A stretch of 64,000 bases of DNA. It comes from Drosophila pseudoobscura. Lineage: Eukaryota; Arthropoda; Insecta; Diptera; Drosophilidae. Within the stretch, counting starts at the first letter, position 1. Each line of letters begins with the position of its first letter. The stretch lies in the NCBI RefSeq assembly GCF_009870125.1, contig NC_046679.1, positions 13,640,001 to 13,704,000 of the forward strand. The letters are read 5' to 3'. The notes below the pieces were generated by a model. That model worked only from the letters and a program-made list of their open reading frames with translations, had not been told where the DNA came from and ran no database searches. Position numbers and translations under genes: made by a program. Below, in pieces: positions 12,408-21,500 of the stretch.

Positions 12408-14295
12408 TCACTTCCGACAGGGTTTCCTGCGCCACTGGCCTCCTGACCCACTGATCCATTTGCTGGCCACTGTTTTTTTGGGTGGGAGAAATGCAGGCTC
12501 ATGAGAGTTCCATTTAAGAAGAGTCGCATATTGTCTTACCCCATCGGGTGCCGAGCAGCACGGGGCAGGCAGCATGCAGCGCTCTATAGTCACAGTTTCC
12601 GGCGTTATTCGCATTGTGCCAGACCAGGGCGGAGCCCCGATTGGGCCTGATGCCCAGGCCCAGAGCGGGAAAGGATGTAAAGCCGCCCAGGCGCACATCA
12701 CTGAGCTGTAGAAAAATCAAAGGTTTCAATGGAAAATTAATGAAAAGTTAAGCCCTCACGTATAGTAGAACGGTGGCCAGGCGGTACTCCTTGGGATAGG
12801 GCTCCACGTGCGTCTTTTGGGGATGGATATCAGTTAGAAGGATCGACAGCCAAGAGCCGGGCACGTACCTGTGGCTGTTCGCAGTCCACGTGGATATAGT
12901 ACTGCCCCCCAATGCCGTAGTTCAGGATTCTCAGCGGCTCGCTTTCCGCCAGATCGAGTCCTGTGATATCCTCGAGTCGCCGATGGAGCTGCTCCACAGT
13001 GGGCGTGGCATTCGCCGCCACCGACGCACTAGCAAATGTACGGATCTTGTCGTACTGGTGGCCCCGTTGGCGCTGCAACTGGGACTCACTGAGGAGCATC
13101 AGATGCCGCTGCTCGGCGGCAGAGACCACCTCGTGGTAGACGGCCACAAGGGGATCCCGGCTGAGCAGCTCCATCCGGAGCGGGGCTAGGCGCAGGAATG
13201 CAGATCCCTCTGCGGAGTAGTGGCAGCGCAGCGAGGATTGCACTGGCAGCCGACTCCTGCCCTGGCAGTTGCGCTGGTGCACAAAGTGGTAGCCCAGATT
13301 GTCGGCGAGATGGCGAGCGATCTCCACGTCCTCGGACTCGCTGGCCCCCTCCACCGCCTTTGTAAAGGCAGCGTGGCTTGCTTGGAGATCATCTGGTGAG
13401 AGAGGAGCTTAGAGATTAGAGAGCTCAAACGACGGTGGGACTCAAAGTACGTGTCGAGATTAGCGTCAAGCCCAACTGCTGCCAGATCTGGGAGCGTCCC
13501 ACCTGCAGGAGCCTGTGAATGGGCTCCCACTTGTCTTCGTACTGCTCCAGGGCCACTTCCAGCCACTTGCCAGACAGGCGGCCCTTCTGCAGATCCTCCA
13601 GATGGACGCCCAATGCCAGGCAATCTGCGGAGCTCAACCTGGAACTGCAAAAAAGTGGTTTTAATGTGTGTGGCTCGGATGTGGCTCGGGGACAAGCGCA
13701 CTTGTAATGCTTGTGCCGCAGTTTTCCACGTGCCATGTCTCTCTCATCCAGATCGTAGATCTCCTGAATGCGCAGCAAACCATCGGCCGCCTCCTGGAAA
13801 TCCATTGGGCTGATCCCACTCAGATCGAAGTCCGCCAGCTGCTTTAAAGACTCTACAAACTATCATCTGTTAGCACCTCTGGAGGAGATCATCCTAACGA
13901 CAGTTTCTCACCCTGACCCACCTCGAGGCGGGCAAAGTCCAGCCACTTCCTGGCGTCCACGTGCATCCTCCTCATCAGAGGCAGACTCCTCAAGGGATTG
14001 GCCACATAGCTGTCGGGATCTGCTCTGGCCTCCACTCTTCTGGCCATCCACTCGGCCTGCAGCCTGGAAGAAAGGATCTGCGGATAGAGCAATTCCAAGG
14101 CCCTAAAATAACATTAACCTACACTCTCATCGTGTCCACTTTCTGCTGCAGCTCCACCGCATACTGACGCACAGTCGCCAGCAGTTCGTCCTCCACCTGG
14201 AGCAGGAAGGCCAGGTGCCGTGTCGATGTGGCATAGTGCTGCTCCTCCCCAGCCCCAAGGCCCAACCACAGAAGCAACCAGTACGGAGAGATCAT
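12408..14295 (-). CDS. Prolyl 4-hydroxylase alpha-subunit paralogue
   Basis: Eight exons in reading order: 14295-14123, 14102-13912, 13852-13702, 13644-13451, 13392-12869, 12813-12760, 12705-12540 and 12469-12408. All phases agree, giving 504 residues, slightly short for the family. ATG 14295 is chosen because it begins a signal peptide (MISPYWLLLWLGLGAGEE); the GTG six bases upstream is not needed. The N-terminal dimerisation and peptide-binding (TPR-like) region is followed by a C-terminal 2-oxoglutarate/Fe(II) dioxygenase domain. Two iron ligands lie in GIGGQYYIHVDCE (H..D) and the third in HAACPVLLGTRW. The enzyme acts in the ER, hydroxylating proline in collagen-like chains with PDI as beta subunit. 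The 2-oxoglutarate-binding lysine of GNKW/GSKW-type enzymes is arginine here. Drosophila has many tissue-restricted paralogues, and I cannot say which this is. Confidence 0.93.
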
Positions 14296-15175
14296 TCTCA
14301 CTGCCAGCCTCTAGGAGGGCTAGTCTCTAATGTGTCTGTTCCAGCTGTGGCAGATCGATTGGCCAAGACGGATACGGTTGATTACGCTTCTTAGTGGATG
14401 TGGGTGAACCATTCTGTACCCTATACAACATTTTTGGAAGTTTGCATCTATGGAATTTCGCGAGAAAAACGCAGTAATCGTCAAGGTCGACAAGTTGCAA
14501 ATTTTGGTCCGCGAAGGCTAGAGGGAAGAATCAAGAAATGATTGTTCAATAAAGAAAATGCAATCAATGCAAATGTCTCTTTAAGAAGCAGTCTTATACA
14601 GTCTTTCAGTGTTGGATTCCTCCAAAATTACAGAAAGTGAGGTCTCTTCATACTTCCAATTAGAGTTCTGACTCATTCTAGTTCTTTATTTCTTTTACTT
14701 ACCTTTTTCTTCCTTCGGTTCTTGGTCCTTCTTCTTATTTTTCGCCAGTATTAGTACTTTTTGGTTCGAACTTTATTAACACTCAGCGCTTCAGCAACTT
14801 CCAGGGATGCACTTCAGAACATCGATGCCTTTGTATCGATTCCGTAAAAGTCATCCCTGAAAAAATGCTTGTCATAAAGAAAAAAGCACATGAAGAAAAC
14901 GATTCAGATCCTACATATGAGGCTGAGATTTAATTAATTTTTTAGTTCAATAAAAAAGGGAAAGAAAATACTTGTAAGTACACTATTGTCGAGCCTTTCA
15001 GTCATTTGTTTCAGCTTAATTCCCAGCCAGAAGCGAGCAGCTGGTGAAACAAATTCAAAAAAAAGAGAAGAGAGATAATACATGTAAGTACGCTATTTGT
15101 TTCCTATTGATACAAAGTTTTAGTGCGAATGGGAAGAGAATAAAATCGCATTTTTCTAATGTCGCTCCTCAGAAA
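14296..15175. promoter_or_regulatory. Intergenic region between the divergent hydroxylase and bromodomain genes
   Basis: Two ATCGAT elements occur at 14821-14826 and 14835-14840; the second sits in TATCGATT, which matches the DRE consensus WATCGATW. They plausibly belong to the bromodomain-gene promoter. A pair of near-identical stretches with splice-donor-like tgtaagtac lies at 14946-14987 and 15054-15097. A 23-codon ORF with a nearby AATAAA sits at 14450-14521. No other gene is seen. Confidence 0.45.
14450..14521 (+). CDS. Possible 23-residue small ORF
   Basis: ATG at 14450, TAG at 14519-14521, then AATAAA 26 bases later (14548-14553). The peptide starts MEFREKNAVIVKVDK and is balanced in charge, with no low-complexity sequence. 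It is not recognised. It may be a chance ORF or a remnant of a coding exon. Confidence 0.15.
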   Translation: MEFREKNAVIVKVDKLQILVREG

Positions 15176-16531
15176 ATGAATGACAAGCAAAACGATGACT
15201 TTGAGCGCGCTCTGGCGGTGCTCACAAGCCAGGTCGACGTGTCGATGGTTCCGCCACGGAGTGAGCCCAAGGTCGAGCCGGTGAATGGGATCGTGCAGCC
15301 GGCGGTGATGCCGCCGCCCCATCGCAAGGGAAGGAACACCAATCTGCTGTTGAAGCTAAGGACCGCGGTGAACGTGATGTTGCGCGACAAGTCCTCCGTC
15401 CACTTTCGACATCCCGTGAACGCCGTGAAGCAAGGCATATATGACTACCACGAAAAGATCCATAGGCCCATGGATCTGAACACCATCAAGAAGCGGCTGG
15501 AGTACTCGTACTACTGGTGGGGGGCGGATCTTCTGGAAGACATCAGATTAATTTTCGATAACTGCAAGACCTACAACAGTCCGGATTCGCCCGTCTTCCG
15601 GGACGCCGTCACCCTGTGCGAGCTATTCTGGTTGCGCATGGAGAAGCTGCAACCGGAACTGCATACCGAGATAAAGGTGGAACCCAAGCCGAAGCGCCAG
15701 CTAAAGGCTGCCTGTCGAAAGCCTCCGGTTGCAAGGGTCCCGGTCCAGACCGTGATTAAGGTGGAACCGAAGCCCGAGGAGCCGCAAAGGGCTGCCAGTG
15801 CAAGGCCTCCTCCGCCAGTGCAATTGCAGGAAATTCCATGTCCGGTGCGGCCAGTCCAGGCCAATCGGCCAGGTCCGTGTCGGCCATCGCGGGCACAGAT
15901 CAGGTCCGTCGCAGCTTCCCATCGTGGCCGTGGTCGCCCTCCGATTCAGCGAGCCGTGGTTACAGCCAAGCCTGCGAGATTTTATGCTAAGCCGGAAACT
16001 ATAGCCGTTCTTCCAAACAAAAAAACTGTTAAAAATTGCGGAATCACAATGAAAGTTGAACCGATTGACGAAATGCCAAAGCGACAGGGATTGGGGGTTG
16101 ACCTGACTCCTTTAGATCACGAGATCGAGCGCCGCCACAGCCAGAGCTTGCTCCGGTTTCTCCGTGCGAAGCGGGACTCTTGGCCATTCAACGACTCGCA
16201 GTATTGGGCAAAGTTTGGAGAAGATCCAGACTATGACCACGACGAAGAGCGCCTTGATTGGGGCATTTTGGAGACGCTGGTGTCGGGGAAGCAGTTCGAG
16301 GGCTTCGACTGGTTCCTGAGCAAGATTCACCGGATGCTGGAGAACGCAATGTCTTGCTTTGTCTTCAACCCGTCGGTCCGCACATCGACCCAAAGGATCC
16401 ACGCAACTGTTGACAAGGTGATACCCCAATATATGGAACGGATGACTGGCGCAAAGGAGAGGGCTCATGAGGGGGTGCGTGCGAAACTTGAAACCATGAC
16501 CCCATTTCAAAAAGCTAACCTCTTCAAATAA
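15176..16531 (+). CDS. BET-like bromodomain protein resembling testis-specific tBRD proteins
   Basis: An uninterrupted frame of 451 residues. The upstream in-frame codon at 15044 is GTG, so the first ATG (15176) is used. A likely 5'-UTR intron ends at the acceptor ctcctcag at 15172. Residues about 50-155 form a BET-type first bromodomain: PVNAVKQGIYDYHEKIHRPM, then MDLNTIKKRLEYSYYW and NCKTYN, which supplies the acetyl-lysine-binding asparagine. The middle is a basic, proline-rich linker with repeated IKVEPKP motifs. Residues about 315-430 look like a decayed second bromodomain, with WPF, DW.ILETLVSGKQFEGFDWF and CFVFNP. Drosophila tBRD proteins act with testis TAFs on spermatocyte transcription. 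That role is inferred from architecture, and the orthologue was not assigned. Confidence 0.85.
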   Translation: MNDKQNDDFERALAVLTSQVDVSMVPPRSEPKVEPVNGIVQPAVMPPPHRKGRNTNLLLKLRTAVNVMLRDKSSVHFRHPVNAVKQGIYDYHEKIHRPMDLNTIKKRLEYSYYWWGADLLEDIRLIFDNCKTYNSPDSPVFRDAVTLCELFWLRMEKLQPELHTEIKVEPKPKRQLKAACRKPPVARVPVQTVIKVEPKPEEPQRAASARPPPPVQLQEIPCPVRPVQANRPGPCRPSRAQIRSVAASHRGRGRPPIQRAVVTAKPARFYAKPETIAVLPNKKTVKNCGITMKVEPIDEMPKRQGLGVDLTPLDHEIERRHSQSLLRFLRAKRDSWPFNDSQYWAKFGEDPDYDHDEERLDWGILETLVSGKQFEGFDWFLSKIHRMLENAMSCFVFNPSVRTSTQRIHATVDKVIPQYMERMTGAKERAHEGVRAKLETMTPFQKANLFK

Positions 16532-16879
16532 TAACCAAATTATGCTTTGATTGTTCATCACGTTAACAAATATTCAAGTGCAGAAAAACAATCCACACAA
16601 CAGACAGACTTTTGAATAACGGTTAGGAAGCGCCCTCTCGCGTGTTTGTTCTGAACTACCTATCGGTAGCTTGCCAATCTTTCAGTCGTACAAATTTCAT
16701 GAAATCCATTCACTTTATAACGTTAAATTGTACGCTGAATTCATCGGAGAATATATTATTCTATAACTCATAATACATCCATGTCGTACTCACTTCTTGT
16801 TGGAAGTCTGCATTTTCATTTCGAATCTGGCGGGCAGGCACCGATGAATGACGAAGAATGATACGATGATTACGTTAAA

Positions 16880-16918
16880 AGTGTGACCACCGTCAGCAAA
16901 AATACCTTTCAAAATGAC
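16880..16918 (-). promoter_or_regulatory. Minus-strand motif 1 / motif 6 promoter-like module
   Basis: Read on the minus strand, TGGTCACACT (16880-16889) matches Ohler core-promoter motif 1 (YGGTCACACTR) except possibly at its last base. It is preceded by ggtattttt, resembling motif 6. It would fire leftward, antisense to the bromodomain gene. No gene is assigned to it. Confidence 0.45.
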
Positions 16919-17097
16919 ACGACGATTACCCCTCAAAAGAGAAATCAAAATAGGGAAATTTACCAAAAATTCCATAGCGCGGGTGCAGCAGCTCATATTT
17001 ATGAGCACACCAAATAAAGTAAGAACAAAGTAGATTACGAAATTCCAAATCATCATAAATAGAAAGTCCGTTTATCAATTTACGATTATGATACATT

Positions 17098-17154
17098 TTC
17101 GGTATTTTTTAGGGTCAGACCGTATATTTCGGTGCTGTTCTGAGGGTCATACTG
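17098..17154 (+). promoter_or_regulatory. Plus-strand motif 6 / motif 1-like module without an assigned gene
   Basis: Two motif 6-like elements (ggtatttttt at 17101 and accgtatatttcgg around 17120-17131) are followed by GGTCATACTG at 17145-17154, one base off motif 1. It may be an old or alternative trx start, or a decayed promoter. Confidence 0.4.
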
Positions 17155-17344
17155 TAGAAACTGGTTTTCGCCTCGCTCCCATGTGGTCGTTTTTTTTGAA
17201 TCGAATTTGAATTCGCCGCAGTTTCGCTATTGCAACAATGAGTCTCATTCCATACACCAACATGTTGCTAATTCCATGCCCACATACCCTGGGGGAAATG
17301 GATGTTATAGAATAGCGGAAATGTGTGTCTTTCCAGGCTATAAT

Positions 17345-17934
17345 AAATGCAGAAACTAGTCAGTATATATTTTAAACGATATTTTGCAATTAGTGGTCTT
17401 CTTACAGAGACAAAGAATCGCTACAGGGATCAGCTTTTATATACAAATAACTTATCAAATGCATGAATAGACCAAAAAAATGCAATCTAAAACAAGGCCT
17501 TTATTAATTACATTTGAAAGCATCTTGGAAAACAGTATCTTTATATAATATTCACGAAATAGGGTATACAAACGCCCATACCCTGGTTGACAACAAATGA
17601 GTCTTCAAATACCAGCAACATTGCGACTTATTTTTTGTTGAACTATTTTGTTTAAACCTTTTTTTACGCAAAATCCAATAAAAGCAAGGATTAAAAACTA
17701 TCCAATCTTGTAGAAAATCGATTCATAAATCGTATAAAATTGAGTGGGCATGGCCAAATGTGCTATATATATAGTAATCTTCCACGGAATATCAAAATCG
17801 AGGAATATGTGAAAAGAACTTGAATTCGTCAGTATATTTATGGTATATTTTTTCAAAAAGACGGTATATTTTGGTATATTTCCGACGGTCGGGCGGTATA
17901 TTTTATCGATAAATCCGCGGTCACGGTCACACTT
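17345..17934 (+). repeat. Dispersed repeat, copy 1, ending at the trx promoter
   Basis: This stretch resembles 43190-43902 along its length, in the same orientation. Shared blocks include ttaaacgatattttg-like sequence, gggatcag, aaatgcatgaata, tagggtatacaaa.gcccata, ttttgtttaaacctt, aaaatccaa.aaaagca, gtgggca..gcc, gaggaatatg and ttcgtcagtata. Both copies end in motif 6 elements plus gcggtcac. By-eye alignment gives clear homology with many substitutions and indels; no percentage was computed. No coding capacity or terminal repeats were seen. Confidence 0.65.
17845..17934 (+). promoter_or_regulatory. trx core promoter: motif 6 cluster, DRE and motif 1
   Basis: Several GTATATTT elements (motif 6 type) occur between about 17830 and 17902. 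They are followed by TATCGATA (DRE, 17904-17911) and GGTCACACTT (motif 1, 17925-17934), with an extra half copy ggtcac just before. This is the classic TATA-less, dispersed-start, broadly expressed fly promoter. Transcription probably starts close to or just after motif 1. Confidence 0.75.
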
Positions 17935-18565
17935 GCTCTCGCGTTTTCGGTCGTTGAAAATGCAGAAAAAAACCATAATAATTGTAAAACTAATGTTAAA
18001 TGTGTGTGTGAGTGCTGCAGGCAGTGTCTAATGTTGAAATATAATTGAATTTCCTAGGCGTGATAGGCAGAAAGTGTGAAAATCCAAATGGTGCAGCAAA
18101 CCTGATTTGTATAGAAGAAGAAGCAGGCATTTTTCCATCGTCGTAAAAATACATACATGCAGACACACGCGCGCACACAGCCTCAAATCTATACATGTGT
18201 GTGTATATGCGAAACGCGCGGGCGCGAAAGAGAGCACGAGCGTGAACGAGAGCAATAGTAGTAGTCGGTCTTTGTATATGTGCATTTGTGTTCGTGTTTT
18301 GTGTGTGTTGGTGTTGTTTTGTGAGAGAGTCGCGCGGCGAATGTGAAAGCCAAAGCAAAAACCAAGAAATAAGTGAACGAAAATAAAAACGAAAAATCGC
18401 CATTCGTCCCCCTGTCCTCTCTGTCCCTGTCACATTATTTGTGTATGGTGTTTTTGTGATTGTTTCGTGCCTGTTTGGCACACAAAAAAAAAGAGTTTGA
18501 AATCTGCCTAAATTGGATATTGGATATATATTAAATGCAGCCTCCCTGCCCTCCCTGAGCGAAAG
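17935..18565 (+). other. Probable non-coding first exon of trx
   Basis: It runs from just after motif 1 to a donor, gaaag/gtaatt, at 18565/18566. It contains short ATG-initiated frames but none that could join the main protein. Exon limits are inferred; the start is approximate and the donor is the best-looking one in the region. Confidence 0.45.
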
Positions 18566-21500
18566 GTAATTAAGAGATCCGAGTGATACGACCGGACTGG
18601 CCGATGAGTCAGTCGGTCCCTGAATTGTGCACGTAGATATTGATTTGACTTCTAACACACACATTTCCATCCATCCATATCCATATACATTATCCATTAT
18701 CCATACATATTTACTAACACCCGTACACCTTTTAGTGAGTAGATTTTAGATTGTTGATTTACCGCTGGAATGCAAAGGTGAAATGCAAATTGAGCAGCAG
18801 CCTTCCCACTCGTACAACAAATACAGTTACTTTATGACCAAATCAGAGTTTCCACGGTACTCGTTAGTCGCGCCCACTCACTCTCGCACACGCCCAAGCC
18901 CACCCGCAAGACAGCATCCATAAATAACAGTTAATGTGACCAGTGCTGCTGTGCTGCTCTGGCGAGCTAATTGTTTTTGTGGTCGCTTCAATTAAAGTAC
19001 TGGCGAAACGAGATATCAAAAACGATTGCTTCAGCAAGAATAATCATTTGAATGGTTGATATATAATTATTTGGCTACATTATGGTCCCATTTCATCTGT
19101 TCGACATAGTGATCTCTGATGCGACATCTAAGAATGCAGTTGCGTTGCTGTATCGTTTAACAAGTACTTGAAATCTTAGATTCTCCTGTGATACTTGTCC
19201 CTCTCCCTCTCGCTTACGCACACCAGGGCCAAGTGTTTGTATAACTAAAAATTTATCTGTTGCCGCTGTAGCTGCTGCTGTCGTTGAAGCTTTTAATAAA
19301 TTATACAATAAAATGAGAAACGATCACAGCGGCAGACCGCTAAAACGATCGATGGCTGCTGCTTGTTGTTGTTGTGGTTGTTGTTGAATAATTACTAAAT
19401 AAATGTGTATTTTTGTAGATATAAATATGTATGGCTGGTGTTGACGCCATTTTTGTTGCTATCGAAAAGGCAAATTCCAAATCTTGTGAGAGAGTGTTAC
19501 TGTGTGTGTGTGAGCTTAAGTTCGTGAGAAACTACGCGCCAAATAACATTTGAGGCGTAAAATGAGTAATTGCGCATATTAAAAAATGTGCCTTGCCTTT
19601 CAAAGAATCAATAAATCAGGGGAGTTCGAAGGAACAGCAGGCCACTGGGCCGTATGCTAACGCTGATTCCGGTGCACTTTTCACGCTCCACTGATCGCCG
19701 CTGCAGCAGCCGCAGCAGCAGCATCAACTCTTTGAACACCCCTCGGCAAAATATTAGTTTTCGTTAGTTCTTGTTGGTGAATAAGGAGAGGGAGGAGGCT
19801 GTGCAGCTGCCAACTGGGTTACCTTACCTACCACCACCGCACATCACCACTAATACCACGACGAAACAGATGTCCCAACACTCACACGCACACACACTCT
19901 CACGCATTTAGTTCGGCTGCTGTTTCGTGTTTCGTGGCAAATTGGACATCTCATCATCATCATCAAACTGCGTTCACGCTCAGCTCTTAATGCTGCTCAT
20001 TAATGGCCCAGAGAGATACTCTATTTTAATGGCCCACAGCAATACCAGCACCAATGCTCTCTCACACCTTTTGCATTTTATTGGCGCGCACATTTTTCAT
20101 GTTTCACCTTTTGCTGCGTGTTTTGATTTACACACACACTCTCAAGCAGAAACACGAACGAGTGAGCGCACACACCCCCGCATGCTCTCTCATTCATGGC
20201 TCCCCTCCTATTGTCTGTTGGGGTTGGGGGAGCCATGTGCTGCGCTCTGCTCTCTTGACGTTGCTTCTCTCTTTCTTGCCATCCATCTCTCTTTGAGGTG
20301 AGCGCCAAGCTCATTTGTTGCTTGTTTTGTGTCGTCTTTCTCTTCTTCTTCAGCTTTTGGCCATTGGCTTTCTCTCTTGCGTTCCGCTCCTTGTCTCTTA
20401 TTGTTGCACATGTATTTAAGGCATTTTTGCATAATTTCATACGAATTTACATATTTTATGTAGCTGTGTCGCGCTCTCGTTTGTGGCAAACTTCGATTTT
20501 TTTTTCGTACATATGTATGTATGTATATTTGCTGCTCAACTTGTCAGTCGTGTTTGTTGTGAGTGCGAGTGTATGCAGATAGTTGTCTATTGGGTGCCTG
20601 TGTGTGTCTGTGAGTGGGAGGGGGTGCTGGCCGCTGCTGCTGTATCTGTGATTGTCGTGCTCGTGTTTATGGCTCTTAATCGTTCGGCAGTCGATTCGGT
20701 TTTCAATCGTCGTTACCTGGTCTGCTCTCTGCCTCCAGCTGTCTCTTTCTGTCTTCCTCGGGTTTCTTGCGCTGCCCTGCTGTCTGCCCTCCTCTGGCAT
20801 GCTGCTTGACTTTAATCTTCTCAATTACTCGCAATTTGCAAGTTGTATGAGCGCGCCTCTTTGGTGGGGTGTTGGTTAGGGGGGGGCTATGTCTGTCTGT
20901 CAGTGTCTCTCTTTCTCCCCGCCTGCTTGCTTGTGTGCCTGCGTGTACTCCGTTTCATTTTGCTTTTGCCATTCTTCTTATTCATGTTTTTGTACATTTT
21001 GCGCTTGTTTTGATTTCTTAATCTTTTTACCATAATTGATGGCAATTAAATTAAAGGTGTGTGAGTGGGTCTCTGTCTCTCTGTGTGTGCTTTTGCGAGT
21101 GTGTGAGTCGGCGGCCTCGTCGTGTTTGTTCGGCTGTCTGCTCTGCCTACTGCCACCGCCTGCCTGTTCGGGCCGGTTCGATGTCGCTGTCGATGTCGAT
21201 GACGATGCGTTCAAATTGGCCAGCTCTCGGGGCTCGCCGCTGGAGATTGTTGCCTGTCATCTCTCGACCTCTTCTGCTCCCCCCTTCTCCCCAACGGCTC
21301 TCGCGTGACTCTTGTTTAGGCCCGTATGACACTTACAATTGGATTAATTCATTAAAAGAGTACAGCCATACAATCAATATCAGATAATCAGAGATAATTA
21401 GAGGGAGATGCAATTTGTGTCTTAATTACTGTTTCTACTACATGTTAGATTAGTCTACGTTTTTGCTGATTAAAACAGGATTCATATGGGCAAATTTAAA

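Larger units (their letters stand above)
16532..17344. other. Intergenic region between the bromodomain gene and the trx-upstream repeat
   Basis: No supported gene. It contains a short inverted repeat CTACC/GGTAG at 16656-16669 and two motif 6 / motif 1 modules on opposite strands (listed separately). Short ORFs here show no protein-like features. Confidence 0.6.

Noticed and set aside
14974-15014. A spliced intron between the first leader donor and the acceptor at 15014 before the bromodomain gene
   Set aside because: At 41 bases it is below the usual minimum fly intron length.
15044-15175. N-terminal extension of the bromodomain protein
   Set aside because: It would start with GTG and read through a likely 5'-UTR intron (donor 15084, acceptor 15172).
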